Source of the DNA: Cardinalis cardinalis | Lineage: Eukaryota > Chordata > Aves > Passeriformes > Cardinalidae | Direction of reading: 5' to 3' | Length of the DNA: 64,000 bases | Assembly: GCA_014549065.1 (NCBI GenBank) | Contig: JACDOX010000162.1 | Coordinates: forward strand, 1,182,524-1,246,523 | Shown: piece by piece, positions 47,866-58,785 of the stretch | How the letters are laid out: each line of letters opens with the position of its first letter | Position numbering within the stretch: position 1 is the stretch's first letter | The notes under the pieces: generated by a model | Databases searched by the model: none | Told to the model about the DNA's origin: nothing | What the model saw: only the letters and a program-made list of their open reading frames with translations | Program-made: the position numbers and the translations under genes

Positions 47866-49099
47866 CAATGGGCACCTTTACCACCTTCTGTAGTATCTAT
47901 TCTGTTCTCAGTGCTTAGCCATGACCCTTTTGACAGGGGATAATACTTTGGAAGAGCAAACATTTCTGAACACATAATCAATCCAAAATATGGCAACAGA
48001 ACAATTAGTGGACCAAGGTATGTACCCTTTTGAACAGAAGTAAATTCAAAATAATTCCAGTAAGTCAAGTCGGGGNAGAACTTACTCTCCCTAATAAGTA
48101 ACATCATAAAATTGGCTGGATGATTCACTGTGAACAGTTCAGTGAAAATATTATCTGTTGTGCATACCCTTCCTTCTTCTTTTCTCCATATTCCTCTTTC
48201 TCTTCCTCATCCCCTTTTTAGCCTTTTCTGCCTTGTGATGCCACTCAGAGAAGACCTAAGAACCACAGTAAGGCAGAGTGATAAAGGATAAAAANAAGCC
48301 ACTGCTGGAAGTGCAGGAGATGGTGAAACACCAATGACCCACGTTGATATCTGACGTGGCTAACAAAGGAAAGGCTCATTCCTTGTATTGTCTGCGTTCC
48401 TGAGAGTGCCCCTTGTACAATATAGCCCGGATAAAATGCAGCTGCAAGAGGGAAAAGGTGACACTGATCCTGCTCTGAACAGGAGTCAGTGCTGTGGGAG
48501 TCAGTGCTGTGTGCTCATCGCTGCAGTGCCTGAAAGCAGGACATCCCCTTGCTGCTGCTGCTGCAGGACAAAGTTCATGGAATATCAAGTGTTGATAGTC
48601 TGTGCTCAGAGTCTGTAAATGTATGTACAAATGGGTCACATCCACAGCTGGCATCTGTCTGGCTCCAGATCTGGTCCAGTAAGTTTCTAAAGAGTAGCTC
48701 ACGACGGACCATTGAAAACTTCCAAAGAAAGTCCCAGGGCACATGACAGAAATGGCCAAGTGGGACAGCACAGCAGAAGAAAGAAATCCTGTGGGTTCAT
48801 TTCTTTAAAGCATAGAAGTCATTAATCATTTCTATTCCTTTCCATTTGAAACAGCTGCCTGCCTGCATTTGCTAAGTGACTGCTTTTTCTAACCACACAG
48901 CAACTAAGTTGTGGGCCCCAGAATGCTCATGCTTCCAGATATTAATAAACAGTTTCCCTCCTTCACTGTGTCCATGAAAGCACGTTAACATTCCCAGCAT
49001 CTGGTTTTGGTAGGGAAACAAAACGCTGATGGTTCCACACTTTATGAATTCCTTCCCCCCAAAACTCTTTCTTACTGGTTATCCTCTCAAGTGAGGCTC

Positions 49100-49900
49100 C
49101 AGAAGTGCAAAAGCTTGGCGTCAAAAATCCCAGCGACCTTCTACCTGTCACCTGCGATGCAGGATGTCGCTCGCTACCAAATTTAGGAAGCGATCCTCTT
49201 GTCTGCCCACCTCCTTGCGGGAGCGAGCGACATTCCCTCCCCGCGTCAGCCCGGTCCCCGCTGTCACCCCGGCGGCTGCGATCCGCGGAATGCCAGCCAG
49301 CAGGTGGAGACGCATGAAAGCAATCCCCGAGCACGGACAGCCTGCCTCGACACCGCATTCCCACAGCCCCGGCCAAGCCAGCCAGCAAACATCGCCATTG
49401 GCTCCGCGGAAAAGTGCGGCGCTAAAAACCTTGGCCGGCTGACAGGACGCGTGACGGAGCAGCCCCGGCTGAGGAGGAGCCGGGCCGCACCTTTCATGTC
49501 CCAGTGAGTCAGGGAGGGAGGGAGGGATGCTGGGGGCTGCCCTCGGCTCATTCGGTCCGTTCAGCAGCTCGGAGCTGCCGTCAGCCCCCGCCGTGCCGGG
49601 TGATGCGGGAGCCACACGCGAGCTCCGGGCCGGCCGCGTTCCCGGCGGGCGCATCCCGGCCGCGCAGCCCCGGGGCTCCGCTGGCCCAAAGGCATTCCCG
49701 GCCCTTGGCTGCAAAAGCGCAGCCTGGGATGGTGTGGAAACAGCTCCGCTTCCTCTGTTCCTCTCCTAACTCCTCCCACCCCGCGTTTCCTCTTTCGGAG
49801 TGGAAACACCATTGTGGTGGCTATTTCTGAAACGCCCCTGCCCCGCTCGGGAAGCGCGGGGGGATGCGGGAGCGGGAGGGGGGTGAAAGGTAGCTCCGGA
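49100..49900. promoter_or_regulatory. second CpG island, about 22 kb upstream of CCND1
   Basis: A CpG-rich block stands out from its AT-rich surroundings. It contains an AP-1 consensus TGAGTCA (49505-49511), GGGAGG repeats and a CRE-half-like TGACGG. A distant enhancer or a lncRNA promoter are both possible. No coding exon was recognised. Confidence 0.5.
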
Positions 49901-50059
49901 TTTGTTTTGGGAGTGGGGAAGGTATTTACATGAGTCTGGGAGCAAATCCGGGGATAATTCTGTGTCGTCTTCGAGCCAGTGGTTAAGCTTCTGTCTCTGA
50001 TCTCCCGACAGATGATAAGAAACTGCAGCGCTGGGTCTGCGGAGCGCCTGATGTGAACT

Positions 50060-50110
50060 GATTGACTTCAGTGGAAATAGGCACACAATGGGAGCCAAGC
50101 CTAAATGCCA
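50060..50110. mobile_element. possible ancient repeat remnant
   Basis: TGATTGACTTCAGTGGAAAT followed by ACAATGGGAGCCAAGCC resembles the GACTTCAATGGGA motif family of old amniote retroposons. A weak call. Confidence 0.3.
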
Positions 50111-51417
50111 NGCCACAGAATGCTGGCAAGCCCTTCCCTTACACCAAAAATGATTGCTCAGGCTGTGAGAGACAAATTTTAAGTGACAGCACATGTCAGC
50201 ATCCACATGCAGGTATGGAAAGAGAGAAGGAGATGGTGTAAAATTAGGAGAGGTTTGAAATTTCAAACAAAAAAAAATTTTTTTTGCAAAAAAAAAATTG
50301 CAAAAAAAGTTGCAGCTTTGAANACCTGCAAACATTTTGAGAGATTTCAGTGTTTGAACACATGATGTTCTGTCAAGTTATGNTCATTGTGGAGATGGCT
50401 GAAAATACAGTGTCTCGTTTTACAGCTCCAGACCCCCCCAACACTTCATCACTTGGGGTGAGTTTGTTGGAGTTTGTTATTTTCCCTTTAAATGAGAAAG
50501 GCTCTTCCAATCTTGAAAATCCAGTTTCAGCNTTCCGAAAGAAATGTGTCTTGCAGCTTTTCCATCCTCTTGGATTCCTCTCCCCCTCNGCACTGCCTCT
50601 TGCACTCTTGCCTTTGGAGAGCAGAGTTTGACATGCTGCTGAGGAGACAGCCTGCATGCAAAGNCCCTCAGACATAAACACACTTCAGGAACAGATTCCC
50701 CCCAGCGTGCTTCCAAACGTGGNAAACCCACATTCCATCTGCAGCCTTATCAACTGGTCACTAGCTGGGATGTTGAGTGGACATTCCTGAAAGTGAAGAT
50801 TGTGAAAACATGCATTGCTGCTCAGCAGTGACTCCCCAGCTTCCCAACTCTCTCTGCCCAAAGTGGCTCGGGCTGGGGACTTTGAGAGTGCTGTGCAGGA
50901 ATTNGTCACACTGAGCTGCAGAACTCCCTTCAGGTGGCTCCTCTGGTGCTTAAGAAGCCCTGTGTTCATTCAACTCAGGTATTATTCTGCATCTGCTGTC
51001 CTTTTAAAAGCTTGCTGTATCTTACATTATAAATGACACATGATTATAAGAGGTGTTTTTTAAAACCTGTCTCTGATTTCCCACTCAGGTTTGCAGCACT
51101 GAGGTGACATCAATGGCTTCTGGGCTGTCACCCCAACAGAAAAATCAGAGGCCATGTGAGCAGGCTTGTCACACACCCTGCCTGATGATAAGGCAAGTTA
51201 TCACCATCATTCTTTGACCTATTTTTTGGCTTGTAAATGGCTGGGTCTGAATTCCCAGCCAGAGCCTGAAGATNTTGTTTACTGATCTATTGTGTAGGAT
51301 TGCCTTGAAGGAGTTAGCATTTGTCTTAGGTGACTCACAGATTGCTCTGATGATGGAGGTGTGCTTTGGTTTGCCCTTAGTGCATCTCTCCTGCTCTCTA
51401 GGTGCATATATGCTCAT

Positions 51418-51500
51418 AAATATAATATATATACACACATAATATAATAAATATATATACACACATAATATAATAAATATAATATATATACACACATATA
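51418..51500 (+). repeat. AT/AC-rich tandem repeat, period about 26
   Basis: ATATATATACACACATAATA followed by TAATAA is repeated about three times. Confidence 0.9.
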
Positions 51501-51790
51501 CAAAATAATTAGTTTGCTTTCATGACATACTCTTTGATTTCTGTGGGGGATTGTTTTTTAAAGAACCACTATTAGTCAAGCAAAAGCTACCAAGGCAGAC
51601 AGAAAGAAACTACCAAAAGTATTTGAAATAGAGGGCAGTTCATTATTTAGGGCAGTGGGATAAGGGTGCAGGAGAGTGGAAATTCAAGTGCTGAATCATG
51701 TGGATATGCTCAGTATGTAAAATTGTTTAATCTACATGGTGACTCAGTTCCTTGTTTATGACAGGAGGACAAAGCTTAACAGCCCTGTTA

Positions 51791-51837
51791 ATAAAATAAA
51801 ATAAAATGAAATAAAATAAAATAAAATAAAATAAAAT
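51791..51837 (+). repeat. (AAAAT)n microsatellite
   Basis: About nine pentamer units with one ATGAA interruption. Confidence 0.95.
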
Positions 51838-53714
51838 CTATGAATCCATATGAATGGATATGGACTGTGGACATGAAGGTGATGGCAACTTACTCAGAAC
51901 TTACCCAGTTTATCCCTCCCAGCCAGACCTTGCTGCTGGAGATGATTCTGGATCCTGCCTTAAACAGTATTCTGTTGAAGATCTTGTAAAATGTTGGTCT
52001 CTGTGGTACCTGTTCAAACTGAAATTAGGTCCTCATCGGGTTGTGACGTAAGACAAGGAAATTAAACTAAAGATGTAACTCTAAATGTCCTGGTTTTGGG
52101 CAAAACACCAAAGTAGTTGTCCCAGAACAAAANGGGTCTCTAACAGAGAAGTGTTTGCACCAGTCAAATTCATTGATGAAGGAATACAATTTTTTGAAGG
52201 ATCAGTTTGAAAGGTATTTTGGAAGAACCTAAATTTGCTATACAAGTACTGCTCAGCTGCAGGCTATGGGTCCTTAAGATCTACTTCCAGAGAGTACCAG
52301 GTGCTACTTAACATGAAATAAGGGTTTTCTCTCAATCTGAAGTTCAATTGCCCGTATTTTCTCTATCCCACCCTTATTTCCTGAGACACAAGGATGNATC
52401 TTGTACCTGTGTATCAATGGCAACATTTGGTTTCTGTTACAAACCTCTCTCCCCACAAGTACGTGGTGGTGTCGTGTAGAACGCACATTCCCATAATCAT
52501 TTCATATGTTTTCAGTCTTAAAAATAAAGTTTATATAATGAAAATACAATATAATTATACACATGGGAGTTCTGGTTTGGAAGAGGTTCAGCAGAATTCT
52601 TTGATAAAACAAGCCCCCGACCACAAAAGCTGCATGCAGTGATTTGACAGTCAAACATGTATAATCACTTACTCTAAATTAAAGGCAGTGTCACCACGGC
52701 AAGAGCAGCACACTGAAATCCCTTCTGTCACTTTTGGCCAGCTAGTGGCAAATCCTGTAAACCTAACCAAAATGCATCCTTGAATAAACTTTGAGGAACT
52801 TTTTTTAAAAAGGTGCTTGGGGTGGTGGGTTATATAAGGAGAAGGGAGTGCAAAATATCTCTTTATACAGGGTTATTTTATGATACTAATTGACCTCTCA
52901 TCAACCTGGTCCTTTTNAATTTTTTTCTTTTTTTTTGCTTTGCACCAATTTCTAGCATCCAGAAATGGACAATTTTTTTTTCAGAGAAAAACATCATCTC
53001 ATTAGGCAGACCAGAGGTGTCAAAATCTGTGAAGTTCAGCACCCTATGGTTGTTAGGTGAGGTTTGCCATTTGGTGTTCCTGCCAACATCTCTCTCCAAA
53101 AACACACAAACCCTTTTTCACTCCACCAAAACCNCCCCTTTGGGCAGGGTTCATGGGCAAGATGCTGCATGGGTGCAGGATTTTGCAGCTGCACTGAGAG
53201 CAGCAGGATGATGCTGATTTACCCCAGNTACGGGTCTGGTTCTCAGCATGTCTCAGTCTGAATTCACAGCGTGTGCAGTAATGTGAAACGAGGAAGTGAC
53301 TTTTGTGAGAAGCATTTTTGGAAAGGAAAACCAAAAATGATGGATGTGCCACTGGGGCAGAGGGAGTGGAGCCTGCCTCAAAGGAGACCTTGTAGAGCTG
53401 CCAGCCTTGCCACAAAATGGGCTGCTGCCCTCAGAGGGGAGGGGGAGGTTTCTCCGGGACAAATGCAGCCACGCCAAGCACCCTAATAACCACTTGGTGG
53501 ATATTTTTATGTACCGTCGCATCAAAGCCAGACAGAACTTCCAAAACATTTGAATTTGACCCATCACTGATTAATGGAAGGAGGAGAAGGAGAATGGGTG
53601 GGAAGAATAGTCATTGTGAACTGCCATAACTCTGGGCAGCAAGCCATGCTATTCAACAAATGAGACAATACATTAAAAAACAAAACTCTGGTTTCAGGGG
53701 CCTTCTATATATAT

Positions 53715-53765
53715 CAAGAGCTTGATTCACAGATCACTGAATTTAATGGGAATCTTTCCTGTGAC
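53715..53765. mobile_element. possible ancient repeat remnant
   Basis: GCTTGATTCACAGATCACTG followed by AATTTAATGGGAATCTTTCC resembles the TGACTTTAATGGGA motif family. A weak call. Confidence 0.3.
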
Positions 53766-53934
53766 TTTAACCAGCTACTGGCCCTGCTGTTACCAAAGAG
53801 GAATTAATATTAGTTTGCACTTACTCAGTGTCTCAGTTAGAAGATTGCAAGGTTGAATAAAACACCAATAGTTNGTTGCTAATTGAATCTAATTAGTCAG
53901 AATGCACACTCATTTTGCCCACCTGTTTGTATTT

Positions 53935-54085
53935 TACCACTGGAGCTATTAGCATAAGCCAATAGCAGAGAAAAGATTTTAAAAAATAATTTTTTAAAAA
54001 ATAATTTAAAAAATAATTTTGTCTGTTGTGTATCTTACTATCGGAGCTATTAGCATAAGCCAGTAGCACAGAAAAGATTTTTTAA
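53935..54085 (+). repeat. duplicated element with POU-type motif, period 101
   Basis: GGAGCTATTAGCATAAGCCA and the following A/GTAGCA.AGAAAAGATTTT occur at 53942 and 54043. The reverse complement of ATTAGCATAA contains ATGCTAAT, a known POU-factor site variant. An AAAATAATTT repeat lies between the copies. Confidence 0.85.
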
Positions 54086-56420
54086 AAGACAAAAAATGCA
54101 CATGATGACAAGTAAAATAGTTAATAATTTGTGTTCCACCTGACTTTTAAAGCTCTGCAAACATAATTAGTTGGGGGTTTGAAGGAGGAAATCTGATTTT
54201 CAAATATTGGATACCTTTTTATAGCTTCTTTCTGTTTCTTTCCCTCTGGAAGCAATTAGCTCAATCATATTACAAACCTTATGTCTTCAGCTATGCAAGT
54301 GACCATATTGCCATTCCAGTTAAATGTGCAGCAGTCCTTTGTGAGGAACAGGATTGTTCATTGCCATAGGAGTTTAGGGTGGGGAGGGTAAATCATCCCC
54401 TTCCTGGCCCAACTGAGCAAATGGAAAAGGTGACCCTGCTCCTTTTGCCATGGCTTTGTTGGAGGTCCTGCCTCCACCAATCTGCTGGCAGAGAGGGCAC
54501 TATGAAACTTTGCAAATTACTTAGCTGTGCAAAGTTTAATTCTCAGTCTAATTAGGGGAATTAATTTCTCCTGGGAGCTGTAACAGATTTTCCCCAAGTT
54601 AGCTCATCAGGAAAGACCGAGCTGTGAGGGTACCTGTGACAACTCGCTGTTTCCACAGGCAAAGAGGAGCAGCCACCAGGGAAATGGAAAACAATTCCTC
54701 ATGCCCACTTAAAGGTNTTTCCTCCAGGATGTTCTTGGACAAAGTTTCTGTAAATACACAAGGCAGTCTTTAGATCCTCAGACCTGTTCAGCAAAGCTCT
54801 CTTGATCAAGCTTAAAGTGTGCAATAAAACTCAACAGTTTTCCAGATAATCTTAACCACTTCCAGGTAATCTTAACCATCTTGGCACTTCCATTTTGCCA
54901 AGGGCTTCCCTGGAGTGGCTGGAGTATATCCCACAGTATTTCTCTCTGACTTTGGGAATTTGAGGCTCCAGCTCCACTGATTCCACCAGATCAGCAGAAA
55001 TACTTGTGTTTTCCTTCACCAATCACTTCTTTTCTCTCTTATATTTGTGACCTGATTAATAGAAAATCGATATTTAGTGTCATTAAGGATCAGGACTAAA
55101 GACATTTGTGGAGCAGAATTTTGTCAGTGAGCCAGTCACAGCTCAACTGAAATGATGTTTTGGTGTTTCGACAGCACAGGAAATGCTTGTATCACTTTTC
55201 CCCTTCCTCTCTTATGTAAATGCAAGCATATTTAATATCCTGGACACTTCCACTTGGTAATGNTGGCAGAAAGTGACTCTGCTGACCTCAAGTGATCGCT
55301 TGACACTGGGAAATCAAATGGCAGCAGCAAATTAAGGTGACACTGAAGTTACTGTAAATATTGTCATTCCTTCCATGGCAATATGTGCCAGTAAAGAAAA
55401 AATAATTCTCCTCATGTAAATATCACAAGGATTATGTCTGTGTTTCATCCAAGAAATGCCAGCTTTGGCAGCTTCAGTGTAGAAGACTAGAACAATTCAT
55501 ATCCATTGAATTCTACACTTATGGACACCTGAAATACCACAGATGTAGATGTTGCCACTTTTCACTCTTCATGGCAGAAAGGTTTTTTTTATTATTTTGA
55601 CTTTTGACTTTTTTATTATTTTGACTTTTCTGTCTTTCTGAAAGGATTTTTTTCATCTTTTTTTTTTTTTAATTGGAGAAGAAATGTTTAATCTGTTTAA
55701 TCTCCTTGTTTAGGGCCAGCAGTAGTTCCTCATCCAAAAGCCAGTGCAGAGGTCCTCACCAAATCCAACTGACATTATTGCTCTTACTCAGGTAAAGGTC
55801 TCAGCATGTACTGAAGTTTAAATATAACCTTTAGCTCAAATTGGGGTACTTTCCAAAGCAAAATCCTAAATTTTAGCTCCTGCTAAAAAATTTGGGGAAA
55901 AAAATGTAAGGAGAAGCTCAGATAATTGCTGGGAAAAGTAGATCCCTGGAGAAAGGCAAACAACCTGGCTCCCTGTTGACTTTGCCTGGGTCAAAGGGAA
56001 AAGGTGAGTCACTGGCTTCTGCTTACATTTTTTCTTTCATCTTATTGATATCAGGAATATGAGTCCAGCTCTCCAAGGTTTTCTGCCCGAGTTCCTCTCT
56101 TTGCTGGGCAGTCCATTTCCTCTCTTTTACCTTGCACTGCAACTTTCAGCCCTGCTTGTTGAAGGGGCTTGAGCTGACTCTGTGCAGAGGTAATGGCTGC
56201 TTGAAGGAAGAGCTAAATGTTCATTAATAAAAGCATTTTGGCNCACGAGTAGGTAAAAGGGTTCCAGCCACATTGCAGGAAAACAGGCATTTTCATTCTT
56301 CCTGTTTTTCAGTAAGTCCTTGAAGTAAATGATTTGATATTTGGAAAATAAAGAGGCTCCTACATCTCTGTTTCAAGAACTGCCTGGATGGGGATGGTTG
56401 CTGCTGGTGAACTTCCTTGG

Positions 56421-56923
56421 AAGTGTAGAAGTTTCATGATTGTCTCATATGATTTGGCTTCANNATTGCTGGTAATGGTNAGGGTTTCCNNGCAGGAGGA
56501 AATGTTGGAGGCATCCAACATTTTTGAAGGATTTTTGGCTGAATGCCTGGTGCCAAGGGCAGGACCTTCAAACCCAGCACGGCTCCACAGTGATGTCCCA
56601 GCAGGATCTCCAGGGCTTTTCCTGGGAAGGACGTGGGGCTGTTGGACGTGGAACCACTGGTGGAGGTGAGGCAAGCTGCTAATCTTGAAAAGTGTAGAAG
56701 TTTCATGATTGTCCCATATGATTTGGCTTCACAATTGCTGGTAATGGTCAGGGCTTCCACGCAGGAGGAAATGTTGGAGGCAGCAGCAGGACTGCCAAGG
56801 GCAGGCCCTTCATACCCAGCGCAGTTCCATGGTGGTGTTCCAGCAGGATCTCCGTCCTGGGAAGGACGTGGGGCTCTTGGATGTGGAACCACTGGCGGAG
56901 GTGAGACAAGCTGCTAATCCTGA
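56421..56923 (+). repeat. tandem segmental duplication, two copies, period 269
   Basis: Copy 1 (56421-56689) and copy 2 (56690-56923) both run from AAGTGTAGAAGTTTCATGAT to CTGCTAATC. They share the middle blocks GCAGGAGGAAATGTTGGAGG and GGAAGGACGTGGGGCT. Copy 2 lacks about 35 bases in the middle. Several N lie in copy 1. Confidence 0.9.
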
Positions 56924-58689
56924 GCAGCCCCACACACGCCCCCTGCACGCCCAGGCAGACTGGACCTCCAGTCCTCAGCCTCCTCCATCTGCTCTGGGGA
57001 TCCCTTTTGACTTATCTCTTTTTTAAAGGCAGCGATTATGCGCAAATCAAATGAGTCTGTTTCTTTAGGCCCATTAATTATTACATTCCATTTACATTTT
57101 CTGTTTACTTTTTCCCTTCTCTATGGAAGCTATTGAAGGTCTGACGATTCAGAATGCTCTGGGAACACTATGTGGCTTTCCTTCTTGTTTGCCCATTGTA
57201 ACGGAGCTCATTTTTCAGTGGAGGTTTCCCATTATTTCCAGGAAAAATGTGGTCAAACCCATGTACTCCCAACCCTTTTGATCTCCTGAATCCTCTTCAT
57301 ATCCCAGATAAAAAAGTCAGTGATTAAGACAGAGTTCCTAAAAGGACACNTAGTCAGGTTTCCCTTTGACCAAAATGGTTTCCCAGTGAATCAAACCTTT
57401 CTCAGCTCAAGGGGGGCCCGACAATAGGCCCTGAAAAGATGGATAGAGCAATTGTCCTGCTTAGTGATCCACGAAAGGAAAGGGGTCCTTAGTGAAGGCA
57501 GACCTACAGTAAGCCTGACCTGACACTGCAGGAGTAAGACAATGAAAGGTCAAGGGGACTAACGAGAGGAAAAATGCAGACAATGGGTGCCACAGCCAGC
57601 ACACAGCCCCTGCCACGCAGACTATGGGGCAGCAGCCCCAACTGCCTCGCACATGTGAAGGGCAACTGAAGCGGAAAGAACTTGAAGTTTCCTTCTTAAG
57701 AATTGTGGCCCAGCATCTCCAGGATTTACCCAGGCCTCACAGAGAGGTCAAAGTGATGCAGCTAGGCCTGAGGTGAATGGAAAAATAAAGATTATCTAAT
57801 TGGGGAGGAGAAAAATATAGATGTATTTTAGACCGAACAAAAAGGGCAACTGCTCGGCAGTTGGGATCTGCAGCAAGTTCCCAAGGCATTTCGTGGGAGG
57901 AACCCCACAAAAAAAGAGAAAGCTTTTGCCTAATTATTTGAAAAAAGCCCCAACAACTCAATATTGATATATGGGGGACTTGCAACCATCAAATTTTTTT
58001 TCTGCATGAACAAAAGATCCGTAGTTTACAGTATCTGGGGCCCAACTGAATTTCCTTCAAGCACCCAGCAATTGTTTCTTTCTGTGTGTGAAAGAATCCT
58101 GGTCCTCGTCATCTGTCTGGAGACAAAAAGGAGAAATCTCTGTGGCTTCTGCAGGCATCCCCTGTCCTCAAAGGCATCTCCATTATTGCTTCTTGTAGCT
58201 GGGCCTTACCCTCCTGAACCAGCCCCTTCCTCCTCAGGTCACACCTCAGTGCTGCCTTTGAATGTGTACACCAACAAGACGAATTCAGTTTAGTTAACAA
58301 ATAACATTTAAAAAACTTCATCAGAGGACTCAGAAAGAAAGTCTACCTCAGTTATATTTGTCATAATAGCTGAATGTTTTTTCCATTCTAAACCACATTT
58401 TTCATCTTTTCAGTGACCAGATCTTTTGACAGCAGACACGAGCATTGAGGTTTGTCAGTTATCATTTCTGTGGCAGGAACTGGCAGGTGGAATAGACATT
58501 TTCTTACCCATAAAAGCAAAATAAAGAGTGTTTTAATATTTGACAGGTTCAGGTAAGACAACTTGTTCTTCTGTGGAACCTTGCACAAAAATTGCACTTT
58601 TCCAGCGCTGCTGAAATCAGATATAGCTGTAGAGAGAAGGAATTGGGGTGGTGGTGTTGGTTAGAGGGTGGCACATGGAAGTTAAACAG

Positions 58690-58785
58690 TGCACCTGGAT
58701 TTNATTCCCAGGTCAGTTGCTGGCTTGTTGTGTGATCCCAGACAAAGCCCCAGAGCTCCTTCTGGCTCATNTTCTCTGCCTGGAA
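58690..58785 (+). mobile_element. MIR-like (CORE-SINE) remnant
   Basis: CACCTGGATTTNATTCCCAG, then GTTGCTGGCTTGTTGTGTGA, then CCC.GAC.AAG.CC and CTCATNTTCTCTGCC follow the MIR order GGATTCAAATCCCAGCTCTGCC...CTGTGTGACCTTGGGCAAG...CCTCAGTTTCC. It is an old, decayed copy on the plus strand. Confidence 0.55.

Larger units (their letters stand above)
38794..49100. other. intergenic region
   Basis: No gene was recognised. Frames are short and lack splice-compatible context. Local content: an ancient-repeat-like patch near 41040-41110, homopolymer runs, a G/T-rich tract (45955-46022), a 40-bp duplication near 47.8 kb, and two complex non-repetitive blocks (about 40830-41000 and 41640-42010) that might be conserved noncoding elements. 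Confidence 0.55.
49901..56420. other. AT-rich intergenic region
   Basis: No gene was recognised. It contains an A/T inverted run (50269-50286), AT microsatellites (51418-51500, 51791-51837), ancient-repeat-like patches near 50060 and 53720, and a duplicated POU-type element near 54.0 kb. The remainder is AT-rich with many TAATTA/ATTA cores. Confidence 0.55.

Noticed and set aside
56360..56948. 152-residue and neighbouring frames in the 269-bp duplication
   Set aside because: Both strands give overlapping frames, each copy breaks the frame differently, and there is no recognisable domain.
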